Notes under the pieces: model-generated
Told to the model about the DNA's origin: nothing
Databases searched by the model: none
The model's input: only the letters and a program-made list of their open reading frames with translations
Shown here: one piece after another, positions 25,701 to 35,615 of the stretch
How the letters are laid out: each line of letters opens with the position of its first letter
How positions within the stretch are numbered: position 1 is the first letter of the stretch
Program-made: the position numbers and the translations under genes
From: Jackrogersella multiformis
Taxonomy: Eukaryota > Ascomycota > Sordariomycetes > Xylariales > Hypoxylaceae
Direction: 5' to 3'
Assembly (NCBI GenBank): GCA_902806575.1
Contig: CADCXD010000005.1
Coordinates: forward strand, 2,294,001-2,358,000
DNA: 64,000 nucleotides

Positions 25701-26706
25701 CAACAATATATGGGTACATTATAGCCTTATGGATTGGGTATAATTAGACTTATTATAAAGGTACTTAACCTTACATTATTATTTCTCTTGTTTCTTTAAC
25801 TCACATTAATAAGTAAATGCCTGGTTAATTTAGCATTTACAAAAGTTAAAGTGATTGAATATATAGCTGTGAACAGGTCTTTTTATAAAACGTAAGTTAC
25901 ATAGCACCTGGGCAGAGTACTTAGTAAAGTTCCAAGGTTATTAGCGCTCTCGCTTCAGTGGACCTTGCACTGTAAGCCTACCTAACACACCTACACACCT
26001 ACGTTGAAGCTTCCAACCATGAGATTTAATTTTATTATACTTGCCCAGGTGGTTCATCTGTAACTTCCAATACCTACCTACCTAGGTACGATTCGATGCT
26101 ATGAAACAAATGTGTTCGGTTCAAGGCAACCTAAAAGACTGCTTGAACCGAGAATCATTTAATAAATAATTGCATGTTAGTTGCATAGGAATTCTAAGAG
26201 GGTATTTACACTAGTTATTAGGTACCTTACCTATCCATGGATTTGATAGAATTTATGTCATGCCGGATTCGCCGCATTTTTACCTTCGAGTCTCGACCCA
26301 GGTCGCTGGAAACCCATTTAGTGCATATTTGAGACCAGTATGTAGCACTGAGGAAGTCGGGTATGATCGTTGGCAGAACATGCAAGCAAGGCCCGTGCTA
26401 AGAAAAAGAAAAGAAAAAATTTGAATGGGACCGACCCATCCATGGATAGATCTCAGCGGCTAGCCTAAGTCCGGATCAGTGAGAGCACCAAGCTTACAGG
26501 TAGGTAGGTATGCCATAATGGAAATAATTTAAAGCATGGATGGATGGTAGCGTGCCTGCAGTGCGAGATCCCCAGCACTCCAGCACTCCAGCACTCTACC
26601 TTTTGGAGCACGTTGACCCGAAGCGTGGGAAAAGTGGAAAGCGCCCGTGGAAAGTGGAAAGTGGAAAGAGGAAAGGGTACCTCCAGCTAGGTACACTACT
26701 ATTAAG

Positions 26707-26728
26707 TACCTAGGTACCTAGGTAGGTA
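26707..26728. repeat. 22-bp palindromic repeat, copy A
   Basis: Two overlapping CCTAGG palindromes joined by GTAC, ending in GTAGGTA. The same 22 bases occur exactly at 30706-30727 and 37830-37851, so this is a shared sequence rather than a chance near-match. Confidence 0.85.
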
Positions 26729-27640
26729 TTATTTGACAACCCTGGCAGCTGCGAAGTGCCAGGGCCCAGAGTGGGAAGCCCCCTAAACCTGGTGCACCCG
26801 GCCGCCTCCCAGGTCCTCGCCTCTTTTTGCAACAAACTTGTACCGGAGTTCCTTTTTTTTTCTTTCCACTCTGAAATTCATCCCCCTAGTCTAACTACCT
26901 GTAGTCATCTTTTTCCTCCGATACACCAACCATCTTCTTCACAACCCCCGAAACGAGTCGCTGTCTTCCTCCTCCTCCTCCTAAGCACAGCGAATTCCGT
27001 CTCATCGTCCTTCCGTCTCTATTCCTATCTTTCGATCTGGATGGAGACGTCCATCTTTCCATAGAGTCCGCCGTGCTGGAGATTCGGGCCTCCATCTCGT
27101 TTTCCCCATAATCCTATTCGAGGGAGCCAAGGTTATACGGGGGCGGTCTGAGGCATTTGGGCTAATTCGTCAGCCCGAGTCACGATCGATCGAGCCTCCG
27201 GGTATAGACTCAATTAATCCTACTATCCCATCGTCGTCCTAAAACCGCGCCTGCTATTACAAAGGTATCGACCGACATCGTGTTCCATCGCCGAGAAACA
27301 ATACATCACCGGGTCCTATTGTTCTGTCGACAATTGCGCCGAAGAACGCTTTGGTTTCCTTATTACGCATTTTTCAAGCTCATCAACGTACAAATTTTTA
27401 CCATCCCCGTACTTGCCATTAAGCTTCTACATTAAATCCAAGGCCTTCATTTCAATTCATCCAAAAGGACGTATTGCCTTTCCTTTCGTCTGTAGAAGAG
27501 CTACGCACACTAAGACTAAACCTGTGTGTTGTAAATTATACGGCCACCTACAGACGCTTCCGTATCATCCATCCCCCTTATCCTTTCCTTCCTCTCTGTC
27601 GGCCTCTACTGGTTACAATATAAACACGATATAACACAAG

Positions 27641-29542
27641 ATGAGGGAAGTCAATTTTAGCATCCCTAACGTCAACAAGGCGTCGGTGGGCATCACCACC
27701 GCCTTGTATGATCGCCGGGCGCTTGACTGTACTTCAACCCTTCCCCTCATCAACTCGCTAAATCATCTCGCCTACCTCACCACCTCGTCAGCTCGCATCC
27801 GCGATATCCTGACTGTAGATGGGGGTATCGAGAGGTTGGTGTGCATATTGAAACAGGGACGAAGTAAAGATATGATGGATATGTGGAAATGGAATCTCGC
27901 TTTCCAGTGTGTGGTCAACATAGGAGTCCGCGGAACCGAGAATGTAAGAACTCGGGTGGTCGAAGCCGACATGGTTCCTGTCATCGCAACTATACTCGAC
28001 AACTACATCAAAGTCATCGAAAAATGCCGTGAGAAGGCGGAAGAAGCCAAGCAGAAGCAGATCGCCGACCATCACCAGCGCCATCGGAGTCACAGCCATC
28101 GAGAACCTCCTTTCAAGTCATCTTTCACAAATCGGTCTACCCGTCTAGATCTCGACCAAAGGGCCTTCCGCCGCCAAGCTCCTCCTCCGTCCATCGACGT
28201 TTCAGCAGCTTCCTTCGCAAGCACGTCGGCTGCAGCCGCCGCCGCTACTCCGCAGGGAAATACAGATGTTGTGCCGACCATCCCGCCATTCCCCATTACA
28301 TCCCCTCCAGATCGCACAGCTTTCCCCAACCACCGCCATCACCACCACCACCACCACCATCATCATCACCACCACAGACATGAAAGCAGGCAAAACATTG
28401 GGTCACCGTCGAGGCAGGTGATCCAGCCTTTGGCGAGTGCGGTCCCGACTATGGAGGCAGTTGACGGCTTTATTCGCCCAGTTCGAGACATCGACCGACT
28501 CCCGTCAATGCTCCCGGTCTTCCACTCCGGCCTACCTTCTCAACCTACATCGCCGACTACCCCCTTACCTCCGCCACAGATTCACTCCCCAACAGTTCGG
28601 GCAACCTCGGTATTGGCGCCAAATGCCCGACCCAGGCGACGTCCCTCTATACGTCACCAGAACTCGACTACGGATGCGGATGATCTGAATGCGACTGATA
28701 GTGTACAATCTGACGAGTCTGGGGATGCTGAAATGTCTGGCACCACCGATATTCCACCCGCAGTTGGTATTCAGGATATTGCCATGGATGAAGGAGATAG
28801 CACTTTGGCTGGCACGGCCCTCGACCTAACGACGCCGACAGTCTCGGAGATTCCAGATGCAGGAACGTTCAACATAACACACAGAGCCCCTATGGATGGC
28901 AGTCTTCCCAACAACACGCCGGCCCCCGGACCGGCTATGGGTCTTTCTCCTAATCGTCCTATCGTGCCCACGCCCCAACCTTCACTTCCAAATCATACGA
29001 GTGTACCTCGCTACCTACTAGACCGGCCAACCCCCCCAAATCCACAGATGCTGGCAGCGATGCCCAGGGAAGAGGATGTATTAATGTCGCTCCAGCTTCT
29101 CGCATATGTTTCAAAATATTGCAATCTTAGATCGTACTTCCAGAAGAGTCACCTTGTACCGCGACTTCAAATAGGGAAGGAGTTGCAACTGCTCGACGGA
29201 GATAACGTAACTATGGAATCGCTAGGCGAGCAGGAGTACGAGGAGGAATATCTACTGCCAAACGACTTTAATATCTTCCCCTTGGTCGAGAAGTTTACAG
29301 TACGATATCATAGCACTGATATGCAATACTGGGCTGGAGTTGTGATGCGCAATCTCTGCCGCAAGGACGATACCCGCGGCGGCATTCGGCAGTGTGCTTA
29401 CTACCAATGTGGTAAATGGGAAGAATTCACGCGGCAGTTTGCTAAGTGCCGCCGATGCCGCAGAACAAAGTACTGCAGCAAGGAGTGTCAAAAGAGTGCC
29501 TGGGCATTCCACCGTCACTGGTGCGTTGCTGCCTCGCAATGA
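27641..29542 (+). CDS. mub1: MUB1/SamB-type MYND zinc-finger protein (633 aa)
   Basis: Single exon with ATG at 27641 preceded by ACACAAG. The N-terminal region (about 1-135) matches the MUB1/SamB opening (MREVNFSIPNVNKASVGITT, then Leu-rich helices reading like an armadillo-type fold). The middle is disordered, with a poly-His run at about 233-245, P/S-rich parts and acidic stretches. After conserved EEDVLMSLQLLAYVSKY, a MYND zinc finger closes the protein from about residue 585, with Cys pairs in CAYYQC, CRRC, YCSKEC and a final His/Cys in FHRHWC. Family knowledge: yeast Mub1 works with the E3 Ubr2 in ubiquitylation of Rpn4, and Aspergillus SamB affects colony and conidiophore morphology. 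The role here is assigned by family only. Most likely nuclear or cytosolic; no membrane segment. Confidence 0.93.
   Translation: MREVNFSIPNVNKASVGITTALYDRRALDCTSTLPLINSLNHLAYLTTSSARIRDILTVDGGIERLVCILKQGRSKDMMDMWKWNLAFQCVVNIGVRGTENVRTRVVEADMVPVIATILDNYIKVIEKCREKAEEAKQKQIADHHQRHRSHSHREPPFKSSFTNRSTRLDLDQRAFRRQAPPPSIDVSAASFASTSAAAAAATPQGNTDVVPTIPPFPITSPPDRTAFPNHRHHHHHHHHHHHHHRHESRQNIGSPSRQVIQPLASAVPTMEAVDGFIRPVRDIDRLPSMLPVFHSGLPSQPTSPTTPLPPPQIHSPTVRATSVLAPNARPRRRPSIRHQNSTTDADDLNATDSVQSDESGDAEMSGTTDIPPAVGIQDIAMDEGDSTLAGTALDLTTPTVSEIPDAGTFNITHRAPMDGSLPNNTPAPGPAMGLSPNRPIVPTPQPSLPNHTSVPRYLLDRPTPPNPQMLAAMPREEDVLMSLQLLAYVSKYCNLRSYFQKSHLVPRLQIGKELQLLDGDNVTMESLGEQEYEEEYLLPNDFNIFPLVEKFTVRYHSTDMQYWAGVVMRNLCRKDDTRGGIRQCAYYQCGKWEEFTRQFAKCRRCRRTKYCSKECQKSAWAFHRHWCVAASQ
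28331..28375. repeat. CAC/CAT run encoding poly-His
   Basis: About 13 consecutive His codons (28337-28375) using both CAC and CAT, inside the disordered centre of the MUB1/SamB-type protein. Confidence 0.9.
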
Positions 29543-29977
29543 CCACGTTTTCCATCACAGATTTCGCGTCATCTCATTTCGCATATGGCGTCCTCAGCAT
29601 AATGTCTACTTGATCAACTTGATTTACAAGTTGAATTGCATCGCGAAAGCAAGCATAGCACGAACATGGCGCTTTTGCTCTGATACCATTGATTTTCCTC
29701 AGCATTATGGTTCTCCTTTGTTGGTCGCCGCTATCGAACGGATTGTCACGAAAGGCGGTTCTGGTTTCCCTTTTGCTATCAAAAATTCTCATCGCGTCTG
29801 CGGCGGATCAGATGCGGCGACGCATCATTGGGACGCCTCGGGTTGTAGTAGGCACCTAAACGGTTGGTGCCGATATCATGATATTTGTGGGTGATATTGA
29901 CCAAGTCTATTACCCTGGGTTCGTTGTCGTCAGGTGCCGGACCTAGACTTGACAACCATTCACTTATCTCCGTCATC

Positions 29978-30008
29978 GAGCAAGCTGCTTCGGCAGCTTA
30001 GATTGCTC
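29978..30008. other. Stem-loop with CUUCGG tetraloop
   Basis: AAGCTGC-TTCG-GCAGCTT forms a perfect 7-bp stem with a C(UUCG)G loop, extended by GAGC/GCTC after a short asymmetric bulge. It lies about 440 bp downstream of the MYND gene stop, so it may be in that gene's 3' UTR or in an independent transcript. Confidence 0.6.
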
Positions 30009-30705
30009 GTACTCTTCGTTTCTTTAGTTTGGGATTCCAACAGGTTCATTGGGGGAGGAATTGGCATTCTAGGACGCTGATGCGAAACCATTGGAGTCGT
30101 CATTGACCTCTGTCGAGGTCTCTTGGTTCCATTGATTATATAAGGGCAACACTCTGGGTGACCAGCGGGGGGGAGCAAGCGTCAATCGGCCTCTACGAAT
30201 ATGAGGAGTAATCATTCAACGAGGTACTTGGTCGAGATATGGAAGAGTCCTATTACGGCCAGCCGTGCAACGCCAATCCAAGGAACAGGCACATCCCGAT
30301 AGGAGTCTACGAGTAGTCACTGTATGACAGGTCACTTGCCAAACCCCAAACTCTACGATTTGTATCTTTTATCATAGCTACAAGACCAGTGAAACCAATC
30401 CAAAAATTTCAAATCATATATGAACGAGAGATGATAATGCGTTGTAGTATATGTTCCTCAAGCCTCCAGCTAGGATGGCTAGCGTGACCGCGTTATGCAT
30501 ATGATATATGTTGAACCGCGTTGCTCGAGTTATATCATACTGATATACCTAGGTATGTTAGATTGTCAGCCAATTGTGAGTGAGATAGAATCTCATCAGC
30601 TGACGGCTACGAGCTGTGGCGGGCATGACATGACGTATAAAATAAGCTGATTGTGCTTAAGGCGCGCAATATCACATCAACTCAATAATATATAGCCTTG
30701 ATTTT

Positions 30706-30727
30706 TACCTAGGTACCTAGGTAGGTA
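30706..30727. repeat. 22-bp palindromic repeat, copy B
   Basis: Exact copy of the 22 bases at 26707-26728, in the AT-rich spacer upstream of the eIF4E-type gene. Confidence 0.85.
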
Positions 30728-31282
30728 TAATGTATAAATATAATGGTTAAGCCTAATCAATTTTTGAGGCATGTTGATAGAGCGAGGTAAGTGATATGGT
30801 ACGTTATAGCAGCAGCCCCGATGGTCAAGCATTGCTCTGTTCAACTAAGAAGATCATAATACCAGTCGTGGAATACTTCTGAGTAATATGACGTAGCTAG
30901 AGTTATAATATAGGATATAAGTTAAGGATATCAAGTTTGCCTATTATAAGACAAGAAAGATATATTAACATGAAAGCCTTTATTGTTCTTATGTTTACTT
31001 GTTGGTAGGTTAGTAAGCTCGGCTAGACTTCCTTGGGCTTTCAAGTAATTAGGTATCACGATAGTAAAACACGAGTAGGTAAGTTTGAATTGATTCTTCT
31101 ACCTTTATACACTTGGTGTATGGTCTTATGTGCTGTCGTATATTACCTAAGTAAATGTACTACCTAGGTATTTAATAAAAAGGGCATTGTGCAATTAAGC
31201 CGCGATGGCCATGAGATAAAGGTTTACTGATGTTTAAGACGAAGTGCGGCTGAACCCCGTTAGAGAAATAGGTATCTTAGGA

Positions 31283-31376
31283 ATGTACCTAGGTACTTTA
31301 ATGTTTAAAGGATATATGTATGCATCTAGGTACATAGGTAGGTACCTAGGTAGGTACTTCTTTAACATTAAAAGAG
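31283..31376. repeat. Palindrome cluster inside an imperfect inverted repeat
   Basis: GTACCTAGGTACTTTAATGTTTAAAG on the left is mirrored by an inverted copy on the right (ending TTCTTTAACATTAAAAG, with one gap). The centre contains further TACCTAGGTA units. Could be a fold-back element of about 95 bp or chance overlap of AT-rich DNA. Confidence 0.5.
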
Positions 31377-32229
31377 AGTTGATACGACACGAATAATACT
31401 TTATATTAATATATGAAATTTGATTGGTGTAACTTTTAAAATGTATATCCAATAAATATCCCTTAATGGAGATTCAAAGTGTTGGTGGGAAAGAATACCT
31501 TTTAATTCGACCACTAAGACTGCGAAGAATCTATGTTAAATGTATCTAGGTACTTATACACAGGTATTGCGGGCAAGTGTGAGGTCAGACAGCGCGTTAG
31601 CGATCATACACAGAGCGGTTCTTGAAACCCAGCCGTGCCAGTTTCAGGACCAATGGATGGTTAAGAAACACCCCTTGATTCGTATTAGGTACCTACCTCA
31701 TAAGGGCACTATGTAACTATCTAGGTATACTTATAACTGATCTTATTACTGAATAGACGGTCTAGTTATTATTTATAAACCTTTTAATATCTTTACCTTT
31801 CTTACTTTTCCTAACTTTTGACCTTGTCTCTCTTTACTAGTTAGACTTTGAAGTGTTTCTGGGTTAACAGGTCGTGTCTTTGTCTTTGTCTTTGTCTGTC
31901 TGCACCTAAGTATTGTACAAGTAATAATCCTGTACGTATCGTCGCTAGCCCCCAATCTTTAACCCCCAGCCCCCTTAACCCTTTCCCTCCCCTGAATCTG
32001 ATAGGTTACACACCTGCATACCTGCCCAGGTGGGCAACGTGCCGCTGCTGCCAGGAACAGGAAAGTCTTGGCAACTTTAAACCCCACCATAGCCATCATC
32101 CTCCATCACCAACAGGAACAGGAACACCAACATCGAAACTTTCTTCAACATTTCCTTCATAGACAGGACCAATATTCATATTATATTTCGGGACCAGGAA
32201 GCTAACTAGAGAATTCACCGATAGTCATC

Positions 32230-33090
32230 ATGGCCACGCGACCGAGTTTATTTACCAGAGGACTCTCCTCCCTCTCCCAGAGCACCGATGCCAACTCGCC
32301 CAGCGTCAGCTCGCCCGCCGAGCAACGAGACGATGCGAAGCGCAACTTGTTCAAATCTATGCGTCCCCTACCTACGCAGCATTACTGGAATGTTTACTTC
32401 GACAGGTGAGTTGCTATTTGCATATTTGCTATGCGCTCTTCTCTCCTCTTCGTTGGTTCCTCTCTAACACCCATATCCTCTACCTATAGACAAGCCAAGG
32501 ACCAGAAGAAGGAAGACGACGGCGTGTACCAGGTATCGTTAGAGCAGCTGGGGACCCAGATCGAGTCGGTTCAGGACTTCTGGCGGTACAACAACAACAC
32601 CCCCGTGGACCAGATCAAGATGCGCGAGTCCATCTATCTTTTCAAGAGCGGGTTCCGGCCCATCTGGGAGGACCGCCGCAACGTCCTGGGCGGCAGCTGG
32701 ACCTTCCGCGTGCCCAAGAGCTCGGGGCCGGACTTCTGGACGCGCGTGCAGCTGATGGCCATCGGCGAGAAGCTGCAGGAGGCCGTGGACGAGGGCGACA
32801 CCATCTGCGGCGTCGGCCTCTCCGTGCGCTTCAACTCCCATCTGATCTCCATCTGGCACCGCGACGCCTCCAAGCAAAAGTCTATCGACAACATACTGCA
32901 GGCCGTTCTGGACGACTTGCCAACTGAGCTGCGGCCTAAGCCTGACAACTACTTCTACAAGAAGCACTCGGACCACCCTGGATTCAACCCCCCGCCCGAG
33001 CTGCAGGCCGTCCTGGACTCCCAGAAGCGGGCTCAGGAGGCCGCCGCAGCGGCGAAGAACGAGAACGTCAAGGTCACGCCGGCCGAGTAG
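32230..33090 (+). CDS. eIF4E-family cap-binding protein (258 aa, two exons)
   Basis: Exons 32230-32405 and 32490-33090. The 84-nt intron (GTGAGT...CTATAG) splits an Arg codon and restores one frame of 258 aa. eIF4E-fold landmarks: HYWNVYFDR (Trp53 aligns with human Trp43), QDFW (Trp90, dorsal-site position), FRPIWED (Trp118-Glu119 align with Trp102-Glu103, which stack on and hydrogen-bond the m7G cap) and ISIW (Trp181, like Trp166). The other cap-stacking Trp (human Trp56) is replaced by Tyr72 (GVYQVS). That substitution, the FKSGFRPIWED and SVRFNSHLISIW segments and the divergent termini resemble class II/III members such as 4E-HP rather than the main initiation factor. Inferred role: cap binding in translational control, possibly repressive or stress-related. 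The Ala/Lys-rich C-terminus is unstructured. GC-rich second exon. Confidence 0.9.
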
Positions 33091-34093
33091 TTGCTTCTTA
33101 CGGAGGGTGAAATCTCACAGGAAGCGAAAGTATAGAGGGTTTAAATTACGTGCATATCACTAGCGGATTTTGATCAGTTTGTTTTTTGGTTGGTCTGTCG
33201 ACGGACATTCTGTGGGGTCTATGCATGCATGCGCGCCGGGTGAACAGGAATCATCTCCTTTCTCACGTCATTGGCCATACGAGGCAAAGGGTGCATTTAT
33301 TCTGGCGTTCACAGCGGATATTGAGCACCTGATCCTCTCGAGGATATAGATCTTAGATACAGATTAACCTGAATTGAAGTCTCGTGGGTCAAATGATAAC
33401 TACAAGCGAATATTGGAATGTGAACATAGATATGCGATACATTCATATAGCATGATATATACTAAACACTTTCGCCTGAGACTAATTGGGTACCGTTATA
33501 TAAAGTCCCGAAAAGGTGTGAGTTTGTATCTGTCTTCATGAATGTGGATATCTGGGGTCTCTTGATCTCAACACCATGCTGTAGCTATTCTAACCGTTCA
33601 ACAATACCATAAACTCCTTGAAAACCAACACACCGATGATCTAATGAAGCAAGTCTAATTATAATCGCTCTAGACTCCAGCCTGACAGCTAAATCCCATT
33701 ATGCTCTTAATACACCTACACTCTACCTTACAGACGGAGTTTTATTTTTATGTTTAAACCCACTATCTGGAGATTTATCAGCAATTCTTAGCAAATACAC
33801 CCTACCAGAGATATGCTTACCTACCGGTGGAGCTAACGAGACATCAAAAGCGCGCCTGACATCTAACCCCCATGGCGACGAGAGCAAATGCTTGATGCAT
33901 CCAGGCCCCTGAGCTACGGGCGGGAGCTCAGCCCCTGCATCTCGTGACACGTATCATATCTAGGTAGTATCGAGGACCGCAGAAGCAGGAGCCAAAACGT
34001 GTAGCTGCTCCCGAATCTTTAATGCACACGCCACCACCACCACCACCACCACTACTACTAATATATTACTAATACTGCCACCGCCACACCCAT
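33091..34093. other. Convergent intergenic region
   Basis: 3' flanks of the eIF4E-type gene (plus) and the EF-hand gene (minus). Contains a CAC/ACT triplet tract at about 34028-34060 just beyond the EF-hand gene stop. No gene recognised. Confidence 0.6.
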
Positions 34094-34969
34094 TCACTTC
34101 CAAGCGCCGGCCCTGCGCATGACATCCTCGAACTCGGCGCGCGCGACGCCCTTGCCGACGCCGGCGCCGCCGTTGGCCTCGAGGATCATGTCCTTCAGCA
34201 GCTGCTCGTCGACGTCCTGCTTGAGGGTCATGGCGACGCGCTTGAGGTGGGCCAGCGTCAGGCTAGCGCCGGCGCCGGCGCCGGTGAACAGGCGGAAGGC
34301 TTCGTCGACCTCGTCGGCGTCGGGGCCGCTGCCGCTGCGCGCGTGCAGCTTCAGCGCGCAGATCGCCACGAACGGCTCGTACGCCGCGTGCCCCTCCTCG
34401 TCCGGGTCCAGGATCTCGAGGAACTCCTTGAGCTCGGGCTTCGTGGGCGGGATGCCGAGGGCGCTTTGGTGGGGGACGGGTTAGTTATGTGGACGCTGGA
34501 CTATGCTAGGTACGTAGGTACGTAGGGAGGTGAGGTGAGGTGCGGTGCGGTGCAGTGTGATGTGGCGTGGGGGCCGACGACAAGGTCGGGAGGAGGGGGG
34601 AGGGTTGCAGGAGGGAAACGAGAAGGGAGGGAAGGAAAGAAGGAATAAAGAGAGACGAACACCATGGCCCGGCGCACGTCCTTGGTCGGTATGACGCCCT
34701 CCTTCTCGCCCTCCATCGTCTCCGCGAACAGCGCGAAGGCCTCCTTGATCTCGCGCTCCTCGCGCCCCGAGATGTTGTGCTCCTTCGCTAGCTTGGATTG
34801 CTTCTCCTTCGGCGCGGCGCTGGAGGAGGAGGCGGCGGCGGCGGCGGTTGCTTTACGTTTGGGGGGCTGTATACGTCATTGGTGAATGTTAGCTTAGCTT
34901 GATCTGGTGTTAATGCCTAGAAGGGGGGCGGTCTTGTTTTCTGTTGCGATGAGGGTGTTGACATACCAT
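34094..34969 (-). CDS. Centrin/calmodulin-like EF-hand protein with ATG-only first exon (192 aa)
   Basis: Exons on the minus strand: 34969-34967 (ATG alone), 34866-34661, 34463-34094. Intron 1 is GTATGT...ATACAG with a GCTAAC branch site, and intron 2 is GTTCGT...AAAG (197 nt). The joined frame is 192 aa: a basic Ala/Ser-rich N-terminus (MPPKRKATAAAAA) then about 155 residues with the four-helix-pair layout of centrin/calmodulin proteins (REIKEAFALF, VRRAMVALGIPP, DEVDEAFRLF, LKRVAMTL, EFEDVMRRAG). The calcium loops are poor: loop 1 lacks the DxDxDG order, loop 2 (DPDEEG) is closest to canonical, and loops 3 and 4 are Gly/Ala-rich with no acidic ligands. It may therefore bind little calcium. 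A role at the spindle pole or as a light chain is only a guess from the fold. In-frame stops before exon 2 force the upstream ATG exon. Confidence 0.72.
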
Positions 34970-35615
34970 ATTTTTGTATGTTGAACGAGGCGAGACTGGG
35001 ACGATGTGTAGGGGGACAATGAGTGATGGTGAGAATTGGTTAAAGTACCTACCGGTAGGTAAGATATGTAAATACCAGATGTAGAATGTTGTAGGACGGA
35101 AGCTTAAGTTGCTAGACCTGCGAGCGGCATCCATTGTGGGGCATTATATTGACTCCATAATTTGCCGCTGCGGGCGTAGGGCGGGCCGTTCGAAGCTTAA
35201 GGCCCATTTTTATATCCGGGATTTACATGAACACCTTCTTACTAGCTGTATAAATCTTTCTAAGTGGTACTATGACTGCTATGAGGTAGATAAGAACAAG
35301 CTGATAGGCAAGTTGATCTAATAAATTAGCTATAATTATAGTAATAGTTAATGTCTATCCTATGATGTGGTAAATCACATTCCAAGCCTTGCTAATAATA
35401 AAGTGCACTAATTACCTAGGATTACTAGCTAATATTTTAACTTAAGCTCTGATTGGTTCTAACTCTACGTCGTACTTATGTGAGGCTATCTAGTATTAAT
35501 CAATGATACAATAGGGGTTATAGCTAGTTTCTAGCAAAAGGGGAACATAATGTTTTGATCAATTTTATCTAGTTAGTATATGTACGCCGACTTTCCAATC
35601 TGCAGCAAACTACAA
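34970..35615. other. AT-rich spacer with a possible degraded element
   Basis: Upstream of the EF-hand gene and downstream of the Zn2Cys6 gene. A plus-strand frame at 35109-35321 contains CRCG and HFYI...LLTSC, which faintly recalls the Cys/His motif at the end of fungal LINE-type polyproteins. It is followed by very AT-rich sequence (35320-35600) dense in TAG/TAA/CTA. I do not call a gene; a decayed, RIP-mutated transposon end is possible. Confidence 0.35.

Larger units (their letters stand above)
21124..27640. other. 6.5-kb AT-rich gene desert and leader of the MYND gene
   Basis: No frame above about 100 codons and no protein family recognised. Palindromic TACCTAGGTA tracts recur (21714-21730, 21893-21911, 22738-22763, 23376-23385, 24405-24432, 24685-24760, 25160-25172, 26707-26728). 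Very AT-rich subregions, for example 25500-26200, could be RIP-degraded repeat DNA, but I could not identify a parent element. From about 26850 the DNA turns pyrimidine-rich (CTTTTTTTTTCTTTCC, CCTCCTCCTCCTCC), typical of fungal promoters and leaders, and probably belongs to the MUB1/SamB-type gene at 27641. Confidence 0.55.
29543..32229. other. Intergenic region with a UUCG hairpin and palindromes
   Basis: Between the MYND gene and the eIF4E-type gene, both on plus. A stable hairpin sits at 29978-30008. Another inverted pair, GGCACC...GGTGCC, occurs around 29850-29869. Palindromic repeats occur at 30706-30727 and 31283-31360. At 31876-31898 a TTTGTC hexamer run begins the pyrimidine-rich leader of the eIF4E gene. 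No protein-coding family recognised. An uncharacterised structured RNA in 29550-30200 cannot be excluded. Confidence 0.5.

Noticed and set aside
29394..29894. 166-codon plus-strand frame overlapping the end of the MYND gene
   Set aside because: The overlapping part is out of frame with the clear MYND finger, and the extension has no family features.
34247..34525. Plus-strand frame opposite the EF-hand gene
   Set aside because: Shadow of a GC-rich coding strand; no family signal.
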